The notes: generated by a model from the letters alone, not told the origin. A stretch of 12,055 bases of DNA from JAWOGN01 sp046496815 (GCA_046496815.1 JAWOGN010000398.1:1-12055); one strand, 5' to 3'; shown: positions 1 to 7,475, counted from the first letter of the stretch. A program made the numbers and translations.

Positions 1-84
1 GTGTAGTGTAGAGTTTGTGTTGCAGCCTTCTCAAAGAGATCCCAACGGCCCCCAACCCACCATTTCAAAGCGCTAAATTCATAC
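1..84 (+). repeat. Left-edge copy of a dispersed repeat (direct repeat of 11354-11437)
   Basis: These 84 bases align without gaps to 11354-11437, with 69 of 84 positions identical by my hand count. The best conserved core is AAAGAGATCCCAACGGCCCC at 33-52. The copy stops exactly at the stop codon of the mvhD-like gene (85-87, minus strand). In the right-hand copy the same sequence is one arm of a large inverted repeat. The partner arm of this copy would therefore lie beyond the left edge, and only half of the element is seen here. The family is not one I can name. Confidence 0.8.
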
Positions 85-504
85 CTATGATCTAATTTTT
101 ACAAGGCTTGGACCCAGCGCTTTGACTTTGTGAATCATTTCTTGAGCCACTTCGACGAACCCATGACTCTTCGCAGCAGAAAGGTTAAAGATCCCAATTC
201 TGTCAGGCTCGATCTCGAGTTGCTCAAGAATGTGTCTTACGTTCGCAACCCGTTTGGTTGCTTTGACAATGCCCGCAATGTACCGGCAGCTGTCTTCCTG
301 GCAACCGGCAACATAGACGCCGTCCGCACCTTCCTCAAAAGGTTTCAAGAGGTGCAGAACTTCAATACGGCCCGTGCACGGAACCTGAATTACTTTCACG
401 TTACCGGGGAAAATTTTGTTCATGCCGTCGGCGACGTTTTCCGCAGCCGTGGCGCAATTGGAGCAACAAAAGGCAACAATTTGGGGTTCAAATTCATCAT
501 TCAT
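85..504 (-). CDS. mvhD: MvhD-like hydrogenase/heterodisulfide-reductase iron-sulfur subunit
   Basis: A 139-residue protein of the MvhD family (methyl-viologen-reducing hydrogenase delta subunit), a small [2Fe-2S] protein that passes electrons to or from HdrA-type flavoproteins in the cytoplasm. The family pattern is clear: CCSNC at residues 13-17, PCTGR with C43, and the GCQEDSC segment with C68 and C73, giving six cysteines for cluster binding. The conserved late segment RIGIFNLSAA is present at 102-111. Many relatives read GCH..DCH in the third motif, so the histidines are replaced here. The ATG at 504 follows a purine-rich GGAGAAGG stretch, and the protein has full family length. It lies 122 bp downstream of the tandem HdrA gene on the same strand, so the two probably form an operon. 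A dispersed repeat begins right after its stop. An electron donor such as a hydrogenase or formate dehydrogenase is not visible. Confidence 0.9.
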   Translation of the reverse strand: MNDEFEPQIVAFCCSNCATAAENVADGMNKIFPGNVKVIQVPCTGRIEVLHLLKPFEEGADGVYVAGCQEDSCRYIAGIVKATKRVANVRHILEQLEIEPDRIGIFNLSAAKSHGFVEVAQEMIHKVKALGPSLVKIRS

Positions 505-519
505 CTTACCTTCTCCCTA

Positions 520-544
520 TTTCAAAGCACCCGATTGATACGAA
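520..544 (+). repeat. Partial repeat motif in the hdrA-mvhD spacer
   Basis: TTTCAAA, seven variable bases, then ATTGATACGAA. The same layout with the same spacing occurs at 11416-11440, where 11 contiguous bases of the second half are identical. A weaker version occurs at 63-84. The copy sits in the leader of the mvhD-like gene. It may be a fragment of the dispersed repeat or a protein-binding motif. It is short, so chance similarity is not excluded. Confidence 0.4.
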
Positions 545-626
545 ATAAGTTTCTTTATCCATACCGCCGAAGAGAGGCGCCGGGGTCGGTTGCCGGATGA
601 ACGGGCGCGAGGAATATCCCCCGGGC

Positions 627-3377
627 TCAAAGCTCGGACGCACCCGCCAAGAGCATCGACGGCACCTCCACAAGCATCCGGTCGCTGCAAGTGTTCATCA
701 CGATGGCCTTTCCCGGGCACTCCGCGACACACATGCCGCAGCCTTGGCAGAGACCCGGATCTATGTATGCAGCCCCGAGATCATGATCAATATAAGGCAC
801 CTTGAAAGGGCAGGTTCGTACGCAGGTGCAGCATACCGCGCATTTTTCGGGATTGACCTCCGCCACCGGACCGCCCACCTGGACGGAGTCTTTGCATAGA
901 ATCTCCAGGGCTTGTGCCGCGGCACCCTTGGCCTGGGCGATGCTTTCGCCCGTGTCTTTCGGATAATGTGCAAGGCCGGCAAGATAGATTCCTTCACGGG
1001 TTGTTTTCATGGGTTTGAGTTTTTCGGGCGATTCGGCGAAGAAGCCGTTGCTGTCAAGATCGACACTGAAGATGTCGGCCAAACGCTGGTTGTTGGTTCC
1101 CACAATGGCTGTTTGAAGGGAGACAAAATCAGCGGTAATGCGCACGGTCCGTCCCAGGATCGGATCATGAACCGTCACCCTCAGCTTGTCGGGGGCGTCG
1201 GCGGTCTCGACGACCGGCTTGTTTTCCAGGTCGTAGCGGATGAAAACAACCCCCTTGTCGCGTGCATCGCGGTAAAGGTTTTCCCTTTCCCCAAATGTCC
1301 GCATCTCACGGTAGAGAATATAAATATTCATTGCCGGATTTTTTGTTTTTAGATCCACTGCGGTGCGGACGGCAAACGAACAGCATACATTGCTACAGTG
1401 CGGCCGCTCCGGTTCTCTGGAACCCACGCATTGAATGAAGACCGCGGTGCCCGCAGTCTCGATTGAAGAGGGATCTTGAATCATTTTGTCGCTGATTTCG
1501 GACCATAAATAGGCGTGTTTGTGGCGGCCATACAGGTACTCCGAAGGTCGGACCGGATCCCCCCCGGGGGCCAGTAGAGTTACACCGTGAGCAATATCGA
1601 TGTTTTTTCCATTTTGTTGGACGGTTGTACGAAAATTTCCAGCAAACCCCTTGTTTTCTTTCACCACGGTTTCCGTCATAACCGTGATGGACGGATCAGC
1701 TTGCACGGAAGAAAAAAGCGCTTTCAGGTATTCCTGCACGTCGTAACCTTGCCAGGTGCTTCTCACGTGACGACCGTGGCCTCCGATCTGTTTTTCCTTT
1801 TCCACTAAAGTCACCGGATATCCGGCTTGTGTCAACGCAAGGGCACTTTCCAGTCCTGCAACGCCGCCTCCAACGACCAAGGCACGCTTGATGACCGGGA
1901 CGTCTTTCAGGTCGGGCGGAGAAATGAGGGCCGATCGTGCAACGCCCATTCGGATTCGGTCACGAAGTTGTTCCATGCCGGTTTCAGGGCCGAGGACCCT
2001 GAGGTCCACAGTTTCGTAAAGATACGGATTCACTCCGGCCCATCTGAGGGAATCCTCGATTACACGTTTGTGAACTTCGGGGGTGCAGCTTGCAAAGACC
2101 AATCTGTTGGCGCCGTTTTCCCTCAAACTTTCAGTCAACGGCGCCATGATTTCTCCTCCCAATTTCAGGGTGGCGATGACGCCGGGGATGCGCTTGGCAT
2201 GGGCTTCGATTTCAGTGCCGAGTTGAGGATCCATGCCCGGGCACAGAAAGTAGGCCAGCAAAACCCTGGGCTTTTTGTGTTTTGCCTTTGAAATCTTTGG
2301 GCGAGAATCTGCGGTGAAAAATGGTGCAGGCGCAAGGACGGCAATGATTTCAGAGACGGCAGCCGATGATTGGGTGAGCGTTTGGCCAATATCCAGAGGC
2401 CCTCCCACCCCTCCACAGAAAAATATTCCGGAGGTACTTGTGGAAACCGGCTTGAAGGGTCTTGCGCTTATGTAATCATCCTCGGTCAGGTTTATTCCGA
2501 TCTTCTCAGCCAGTTTGATCGCTTCAGAGGACGGTCTTAGCCCTACCGACAAAATCACCATGTTGAAAACTTCTTTTCGAAGCCCTCCGGTATCATCCGC
2601 ATAAACAATTTCCATATCGTCGGTGCCCTGGATACGGTCAATGGTATGAATTCGACACCGGACCAAGCGGACACCCCTTTCCATCGCGCTGTTTAGGTAA
2701 TCCTCGTATCCCTTCCCGTGGGTTCTCATATCCATGTAAAAAATCGTCGTTTCAATGTCTTCATCAAAATCCTTCGTGTTGACCGCTTCCTTCAGCGCAT
2801 GCATGCAGCATACGGAGGAGCAATATGGCGCATCGCAGCGGTTCAAATCACGGGACCCGACGCATTGAAGCCACGCGATTTTCTTCGGAATACGACCATC
2901 GGAGGGTCTCTTCACGACGCCTTTTTCCGGTCCAAGAGGCTTTTGGAGGTGCTCGTATTCTACGCTGGTCAGGACATTCGGAAAGCGTCCGTAGGAATAG
3001 GTGTCATACTTGCTCGGATCGAAGGTCTCGATGCCGGCAGCGATGACGACGGCGCCGGTTTTGATGGTTTCATCGCTTTTTTCACGCTGCAGGGTGATCG
3101 TAAACTCGCCGATCCTCCCGGACACATTCAACACACGGGTATTGAGCATGACATTGATGTTGGGGTCCTGTTCACAAGCGGCAACTCTCGGATCCAGCTT
3201 GCAACAGGCACAGAGCGGATAAATTCTATGAAGTTTGGGTATCATGCCGCCCAGTGAAGGCGTGTGCTCGACTAAATATACCCCATAACCCGCTTGGGCG
3301 GCGGAAAGCGCAGTCTCTATTCCGGCGATTCCACCGCCGATGACCATTATGGAACCCTTTGGTGTGTCTTGACCCAT
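627..3377 (-). CDS. hdrA: Tandem HdrA-type FAD/iron-sulfur oxidoreductase (QmoAB-like fusion)
   Basis: A 916-residue cytoplasmic flavoprotein built of two HdrA modules. Module 1 (about residues 10-350) has the FAD motif GGGIAG at 14-19, cysteines at 56, 58, 59 and 68, and QCVGSR with a C181/C186/C190/C191 cluster motif. Residues about 370-485 match the domain normally at the N-terminus of HdrA (FASCTPEVH at 428-436, AGVNPYLYE at 447-455), but its usual CxC cluster motif is reduced to one cysteine, C379. Module 2 has GGGVAG at 503-508 and a second cysteine motif at C650/C661/C665/C666. The C-terminus carries two [4Fe-4S] ferredoxin motifs: C846/C849/C852/C856 and C877/C880/C883/C887. Expected role: electron transfer or flavin-based bifurcation with the downstream MvhD-like protein. 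QmoA plus QmoB have a similar combined domain set. The ATG at 3377 is chosen because AGGAGA lies 8 bases upstream; an in-frame ATG at 3503 would add 42 residues with no family similarity. Partner and substrate are unknown. Confidence 0.9.
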   Translation of the reverse strand: MGQDTPKGSIMVIGGGIAGIETALSAAQAGYGVYLVEHTPSLGGMIPKLHRIYPLCACCKLDPRVAACEQDPNINVMLNTRVLNVSGRIGEFTITLQREKSDETIKTGAVVIAAGIETFDPSKYDTYSYGRFPNVLTSVEYEHLQKPLGPEKGVVKRPSDGRIPKKIAWLQCVGSRDLNRCDAPYCSSVCCMHALKEAVNTKDFDEDIETTIFYMDMRTHGKGYEDYLNSAMERGVRLVRCRIHTIDRIQGTDDMEIVYADDTGGLRKEVFNMVILSVGLRPSSEAIKLAEKIGINLTEDDYISARPFKPVSTSTSGIFFCGGVGGPLDIGQTLTQSSAAVSEIIAVLAPAPFFTADSRPKISKAKHKKPRVLLAYFLCPGMDPQLGTEIEAHAKRIPGVIATLKLGGEIMAPLTESLRENGANRLVFASCTPEVHKRVIEDSLRWAGVNPYLYETVDLRVLGPETGMEQLRDRIRMGVARSALISPPDLKDVPVIKRALVVGGGVAGLESALALTQAGYPVTLVEKEKQIGGHGRHVRSTWQGYDVQEYLKALFSSVQADPSITVMTETVVKENKGFAGNFRTTVQQNGKNIDIAHGVTLLAPGGDPVRPSEYLYGRHKHAYLWSEISDKMIQDPSSIETAGTAVFIQCVGSREPERPHCSNVCCSFAVRTAVDLKTKNPAMNIYILYREMRTFGERENLYRDARDKGVVFIRYDLENKPVVETADAPDKLRVTVHDPILGRTVRITADFVSLQTAIVGTNNQRLADIFSVDLDSNGFFAESPEKLKPMKTTREGIYLAGLAHYPKDTGESIAQAKGAAAQALEILCKDSVQVGGPVAEVNPEKCAVCCTCVRTCPFKVPYIDHDLGAAYIDPGLCQGCGMCVAECPGKAIVMNTCSDRMLVEVPSMLLAGASEL

Positions 3378-3385
3378 AACGCGTG

Positions 3386-3391
3386 TCTCCT
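3386..3391 (-). promoter_or_regulatory. Shine-Dalgarno site that sets the hdrA start
   Basis: AGGAGA on the minus strand ends 8 bases before the ATG at 3377. It supports this start over the upstream in-frame ATG at 3503. The protein then begins just ahead of the FAD-binding glycine motif. Confidence 0.75.
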
Positions 3392-3509
3392 GGTTCTTAA
3401 CGATTGAGCTCTTTGTTGAAATTGGAGTGAGTCGCAGAAGCAAACGGACCCATTCGTGAGGAAATATTGAGGTGGTGCTACCTGGCACGGTAAGGCTACC
3501 CAAATTTCC

Positions 3510-3527
3510 TTGTGAAAAATGTTACAT
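3510..3527. promoter_or_regulatory. Imperfect Rex-like palindrome upstream of hdrA
   Basis: TTGTGAAAAATGTTACAT has a full TTGTGAA left half and a degraded right half (4 of 7 positions of TTCACAA). The NADH-sensing repressor Rex binds TTGTGAA-N4-TTCACAA type sites and controls energy-metabolism genes in sulfate reducers. The site lies about 130 bp before the hdrA start, just downstream of a minus-strand TTGACA. The match is partial and the AT-rich setting makes chance likely. Confidence 0.22.
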
Positions 3528-3758
3528 GCCATAGCCGGTTGACGCTGTCAAGCAAAAATCCGGCAGAAAAAATATCCTCAACATACCGGTTCTTCTTTAA
3601 AACTTGATTGATCTTTGCCGGTCTGATATTTAAACTTTGGTACGGATACAGCCTCCTTGCAACAAATGGCATTTGCCGGCTGCTTTAAGGAGCGATTATT
3701 TTGATGAGCGTTCGCATCGCCGGTGAGTTCGGGGCCGGAATTTAGGGGAATTGAGGAA

Positions 3759-4100
3759 ATGCCCATTTATGAATATCAATGTGGCCACTGTAACCGGCAG
3801 TTTCAACGTTTGATCATGCGAAAGGAAGAGGCGGATGGCCTGATTTGTCCCCGCTGCGGTAGTCGGAATCTCAAAAGACTCATCTCCCGGGTGGCCTATC
3901 ATGAATCAGAGCGGAATCGGCTCGAGTCGTATGATCCCAGCGCACGCCGGAGTGACGATTTTTACCGGGATACGCGCAACATCGGCCTCCATGCCAGGAA
4001 ACGGGCACAACAGATGGGGGTGGATCTCGGCAACCGTTTCGAGGAAAAAGTTGAAAAACTCAGGACGGACCCCGGAAGCGTTATACGGGACAGTGAGTAG
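3759..4100 (+). CDS. FmdB-family zinc ribbon protein
   Basis: A 113-residue protein that begins with the typical FmdB-type start MPIYEYQCGHC. Four cysteines (C8, C11, C30, C33) form a CxxC-18-CxxC zinc ribbon, followed by LKRLIS. After about residue 45 the chain is charged, rich in Arg, Asp and Glu, and probably partly disordered or helical. FmdB-type proteins are widespread; the name comes from a putative regulator of formamidase/amidase genes, and the molecular role of most members is unknown. The ATG at 3759 is preferred because the zinc ribbon starts immediately after it and GGGG (3745-3748) lies 10 bases upstream. It is the first gene of a closely spaced run ending in ppdK; the next gene starts 5 bases after its stop. 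Assignment to the family is firm, function is open. Confidence 0.85.
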   Translation: MPIYEYQCGHCNRQFQRLIMRKEEADGLICPRCGSRNLKRLISRVAYHESERNRLESYDPSARRSDDFYRDTRNIGLHARKRAQQMGVDLGNRFEEKVEKLRTDPGSVIRDSE

Positions 4101-4105
4101 GTGCG

Positions 4106-4432
4106 ATGCGCTGTAAAGGAGAAATCATCCTGATCTATTATCAGGATCAGCCAACTGTTTTTGCCCGGGTGGAGGCAATTGAACCGGACATAAAAAAGGA
4201 CTGGTATCAGATTACCTTGCTGATTCTGACCGTGCCGACCCATTCAGTCACCTGGATTTTACGGGAGCCCTACATTGATGGTGTGCCATTTACAATGGGA
4301 GGCACACCGATGAGACTCGAAACGGTGGAGAGCCCATTGATTTCGAAGAAACCACGAGCCCCTGAAGCACCGGAAAAAAAGAAGCGTCGTGCCAAACCGG
4401 AAAAGGTGATACCGTTCAAGAAATCCTTATGA
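4106..4432 (+). CDS. Hypothetical protein with beta-rich core and basic tail
   Basis: A 108-residue protein that I do not assign to a named family. Residues 1-80 look like a compact, mostly beta-strand domain with alternating hydrophobic residues (EIILIYY, QITLLILTV, VTWILRE) and a GGTPMRLE segment. The last 30 residues are a Pro/Glu/Lys/Arg tail, probably disordered and possibly nucleic-acid or membrane-surface binding. The ATG at 4106 is 5 bases after the preceding stop but has only a weak upstream purine signal. A strong AAAGGAG occurs just inside the frame near 4117-4123, so a later non-ATG start is possible. The codon pattern and tight packing between fmdB-type and membrane genes support it as real. 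I believe similar proteins occur in other Desulfobacterota, but that is from memory. Confidence 0.7.
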   Translation: MRCKGEIILIYYQDQPTVFARVEAIEPDIKKDWYQITLLILTVPTHSVTWILREPYIDGVPFTMGGTPMRLETVESPLISKKPRAPEAPEKKKRRAKPEKVIPFKKSL

Positions 4433-4448
4433 AGGTGAATGTCGAAAA

Positions 4449-4637
4449 ATGGGAAAAGTTGAAATCTTCGCATTACGGTTGATCCTTTCAATTCTGTTCG
4501 CTGTGCTGATCTCCAGATTCTTTTTTCAGAACATGGAAATGGTAAAGATCATCGGGTTGGGAGTTGTGTTGTTCGGCCTGGCTTATCTATTGGAGTACTT
4601 AAGAAAGCGAGATAAAGGAGAACGTCATGAAAATTAA
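4449..4637 (+). CDS. Two-helix mini membrane protein upstream of ppdK
   Basis: A 62-residue protein with two predicted membrane helices, about residues 6-26 (rich in Leu, Ile, Phe) and 31-50, joined by a short FQNMEM loop. The C-terminus is strongly charged (LRKRDKGERHEN). The positive charges suggest that both ends face the cytoplasm. Its last 11 bases overlap the start of ppdK, and the ppdK ribosome site AAAGGAG lies within it, so translation of the two is probably coupled. Its own ribosome site is weak (AAGGTG at 4432-4437). No family is recognised. The position suggests a small accessory or regulatory membrane factor, but that is inference only. Confidence 0.65.
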   Translation: MGKVEIFALRLILSILFAVLISRFFFQNMEMVKIIGLGVVLFGLAYLLEYLRKRDKGERHEN

Positions 4638-7422
4638 GCAATATGTTCTTTCATTCGAAGAGGGTGATGGGAAGAACAAAAAACTATTGGGAGGTAAAGG
4701 GGCAAACCTTTGTGAAATGACACAGATCGGACTGCCTGTCCCACCCGGCTTTGTCATTACGACCGAAGCGTGCCTGGCCTACTTAAAACAGAAGAAAGAA
4801 GGACTCGATCCGGAGCTGATGAAACAGATCCGTGCGGCCATGGCGGAGTTGGAGAAAAAGACTGGAAAGGGGTTCGGTCAAGCGAAGGAGCCACTCCTTG
4901 TATCGGTAAGGTCCGGGGCCGCCATCTCCATGCCGGGGATGATGGATACGATTCTGAACCTCGGGCTCAATGATGAAACCGTGGCGGGATTCATCCGCCT
5001 CACGAAGAATGAGCGGTTTGTCTATGATTTGTATCGACGCCTGATCCAGCTTTTCTCGGCGATCGCTCTCGGATTAACCGATGAAGACTTCGATAATATA
5101 TTCAAGAAAATAAAGGAAAAACATCATGCAAAACAGGACATTGACCTGGATGCGAAGGGATTGAAAGCGACATGCGATGAGTTTCTGAAGTTTGTAAAGA
5201 CTAAAACCGGCAAGCCTTTTCCGCAGGACCCTTATGTCCAATTAGAGCTGGCGGTGGAGGCGGTGTTCAAGTCATGGATGGGAAAACGCGCTGTGGATTA
5301 TCGCAGAGAGTTTAATATCACGGAGAGCATGGCCAGCGGTACGGCGGTCAATATTTGCACCATGGTCTATGGAAACATGGGAAATGACAGCGCGACGGGG
5401 GTCGCTTTCACAAGAGATCCGGCCACGGGAGAGAACCGCCTTTTCGGGGAGTATATGTTGAATGCCCAGGGTGAAGATGTGGTAGCCGGGATCAGGACGC
5501 CGAAGCCCATACGAAAACTGCGAAGGGAAATGCCCAAGGCCTACCAGGAGCTGGAAGAACTGAGGCACACCCTTCAAAATCATTACCGAGAAGTCCAGGA
5601 TTTCGAATTCACAATCGAGAAGCGCAAACTGTACTGCCTTCAAACCCGCAACGGCAAGATGAACGCATCGGCCTTTATCAAAACCTCAATCGACATGGTC
5701 AATGAAGGTCTGATTTCCGAGGAAGAGGCGATCCTCCGCATCCAGCCGGATATGTTGGCACAGCTGCTTCATCCCCAGCTTGACCCAAATGCAAAGGCGA
5801 AGGTTCTCGCGCAGGGACTGCCGGCATCCCCGGGCGCGGCCTCCGGCAAAATGGTGTTTGATGCCGACCGGGCGGAGAGCAAGGCGAAGCTGGGAGAGAA
5901 GGTGATTCTGGTGCGTGAGGAAACCAAGCCGGATGACATTCACGGTTTCTTTGCGGCCCAAGGGATCCTCACCAGCCGGGGAGGGAAAACCTCCCACGCG
6001 GCGGTGGTTGCGAGAAGCATGGGAAAGCCCTGCGTTTCCGGATGCGAAGCGATCTCAATCAACCACATGAATCGAGAGGCGGTCATTTCCGGCGAGATGC
6101 TCAGGGAAGGGGATGTGATCACCATTGACGGGAGCAATGGAAATGTATACCGGGGAATGGTCCCGACCGTTGAACCGGAATTTGTTGAAGATCTTTTGGT
6201 GTTGCTCGAGTGGGCGGATGACATCAGTGAACTCAAGGTCATGACCAATGCGGACACACCCGAGTCGGTCTCGAAGGCAAAAAAATACGGGGCCATGGGG
6301 ATCGGTTTGTGCCGAACGGAACGAATGTTCAACCAACCGGGCCGGCTGCCCATTGTCAGGGAGATGATTCTCGCAGATAAAACAACGGAAAGAGAGGCTG
6401 CCCTGAACCGCCTCCTTCCCTTCCAGCGGGATGATTTTAGGGAGATTTTCCGGATTATGGATGGCCTGCCGGTTACGATCCGCCTTCTGGACCCCCCGAT
6501 TCATGAATTCCTTCCCTCCGCCGAGGAATTGGTGCATGAAATCGCTCACCTGACGGAAATGAGAAAAACCGTTGAGGGCATGGGCGACCTTCCGGACACG
6601 CTGAGAATGATGGACCCTGAACTCCATGATCGGTATGCGGCCAATCTTGAAAGCATCACCAAAGGCCTGGAAGAGCTCAAGAACAGGCACCTCGCCGAAG
6701 CCCTTCTTGAGGCAAAACAAACCATGCTCGAAAAAGTGAGGGCACTATCCGAGACAAATCCCATGCTGGGGCATCGCGGTGTCAGACTCGGCATCACCTA
6801 CCCTGAAATTTATGCCATGCAGATTCGTGCGATCCTTGAGGCTGCCGCCGAACATATTCATGAAGGGGGAACCGTGGTACCGGAAATCATGGTCCCGCAG
6901 GTCTGTACCTTAGAGGAGCTCAAATGGGTCCACAGGTATGTGATCGAAATACACAAAGACGTGGAAAAGAACTTCAAGACCAAGGTTCCCTATGAATTCG
7001 GGACCATGGTGGAGGTCGTCAGGGCGTGCATGCGTGCAGGTCGACTGGCTGAACTGGCCGAGTTCATGTCCTTCGGGACGAATGATCTTACGCAGGCAAC
7101 GTTTTCTTTTTCGCGGGAAGATGCGGAGAATAAGTTTCTCCCGCTCTACAATGAACGCGGCATTTTGCAACATAATCCCTTTGAAATCCTCGATGTCAAA
7201 GGGGTAGGGCGTTTGATGATGATTACCATCGAGTGGGCGAGGAAAACACGGCCCGGCATGAAAATCGGGATCTGCGGTGAACAGGGGGGGGATCCGGATG
7301 CCATCCGTTTCTGCCATCACATCAAGATGAGCTATGTTTCGTGTTCTCCCCCCCGGGTGCCGATTGCGAGATTGGCTGCAGCCCAGGCAAAGCTGAAGGA
7401 GGGGCAGTACAGTCTCATTTAA
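4627..7422 (+). CDS. ppdK: Pyruvate, phosphate dikinase
   Basis: A 931-residue enzyme that interconverts ATP + phosphate + pyruvate with AMP + PPi + PEP. In anaerobes it serves gluconeogenesis or PPi-linked glycolysis. The ATP-grasp N-terminus shows GGKGANL (22-28) and SVRSGAAISMPGMMDT (93-108). The swivelling phosphohistidine domain has GGKTSHAAVVAR with catalytic H457. The C-terminal barrel has GLCRTE (560-565), the R619 segment, GTMVE (792-796), FGTNDLTQ (816-823) and catalytic C883 in ICGEQGGDP. The usual form of the last motif is GEHGG, so Q886 replaces a His. The spacing from H457 to C883 is about 50 residues longer than in the Clostridium symbiosum enzyme (H455, C831), owing to a charged, helix-rich insertion around residues 640-700. 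The ATG at 4627 has AAAGGAG 6 bases upstream and overlaps the preceding gene. No PPDK regulatory protein gene is nearby. Confidence 0.97.
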   Translation: MKIKQYVLSFEEGDGKNKKLLGGKGANLCEMTQIGLPVPPGFVITTEACLAYLKQKKEGLDPELMKQIRAAMAELEKKTGKGFGQAKEPLLVSVRSGAAISMPGMMDTILNLGLNDETVAGFIRLTKNERFVYDLYRRLIQLFSAIALGLTDEDFDNIFKKIKEKHHAKQDIDLDAKGLKATCDEFLKFVKTKTGKPFPQDPYVQLELAVEAVFKSWMGKRAVDYRREFNITESMASGTAVNICTMVYGNMGNDSATGVAFTRDPATGENRLFGEYMLNAQGEDVVAGIRTPKPIRKLRREMPKAYQELEELRHTLQNHYREVQDFEFTIEKRKLYCLQTRNGKMNASAFIKTSIDMVNEGLISEEEAILRIQPDMLAQLLHPQLDPNAKAKVLAQGLPASPGAASGKMVFDADRAESKAKLGEKVILVREETKPDDIHGFFAAQGILTSRGGKTSHAAVVARSMGKPCVSGCEAISINHMNREAVISGEMLREGDVITIDGSNGNVYRGMVPTVEPEFVEDLLVLLEWADDISELKVMTNADTPESVSKAKKYGAMGIGLCRTERMFNQPGRLPIVREMILADKTTEREAALNRLLPFQRDDFREIFRIMDGLPVTIRLLDPPIHEFLPSAEELVHEIAHLTEMRKTVEGMGDLPDTLRMMDPELHDRYAANLESITKGLEELKNRHLAEALLEAKQTMLEKVRALSETNPMLGHRGVRLGITYPEIYAMQIRAILEAAAEHIHEGGTVVPEIMVPQVCTLEELKWVHRYVIEIHKDVEKNFKTKVPYEFGTMVEVVRACMRAGRLAELAEFMSFGTNDLTQATFSFSREDAENKFLPLYNERGILQHNPFEILDVKGVGRLMMITIEWARKTRPGMKIGICGEQGGDPDAIRFCHHIKMSYVSCSPPRVPIARLAAAQAKLKEGQYSLI

Positions 7423-7475
7423 ACTTCGGGGGAAATGGGAATCCCCTGCGTTGGAATGCCCTATGTTTGATAGTC

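Larger units (their letters stand above)
3378..3758. other. Divergent intergenic region between hdrA and the fmdB-type gene
   Basis: This 381-bp stretch has no credible protein gene and must hold promoters for both directions. A TTGACA hexamer lies on the minus strand at 3551-3546, inside a perfect TTGAC-GCT-GTCAA palindrome (3539-3551), but no good -10 box follows at 16-18 bases. On the plus side, TTGATT at 3604-3609 with GATATT at 3625-3630 is only a weak candidate (15-base spacer). A 13-codon open frame (ATG 3704, stop 3743-3745) has AAGGAG at 3687-3692 and ends over the ribosome site of the next gene. An imperfect Rex-like palindrome is listed separately. Confidence 0.5.

Noticed and set aside
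130..600. 156-codon plus-strand frame opposite the mvhD-like gene
   Set aside because: It is a mirror of the real MvhD-family gene, with no recognisable domains and no good start signal.
2718..3257. 179-codon plus-strand frame opposite hdrA
   Set aside because: It lies wholly inside the well-supported HdrA coding region, and its composition looks like antisense translation.
3378..3503. Longer HdrA start at 3503
   Set aside because: The extra 42 residues have no HdrA similarity, while the ATG at 3377 has a strong ribosome site and sits just before the FAD motif.
3668..3690. Sigma-54 type promoter (TGGCAT...TGCT) before the zinc ribbon gene
   Set aside because: The GG to GC distance is not the required 10 bases.
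7428..7446. GGGGA/TCCCC hairpin right after ppdK as a terminator
   Set aside because: The stem is only 5 bp and no T-run follows. The later hairpin with a T-run fits better.
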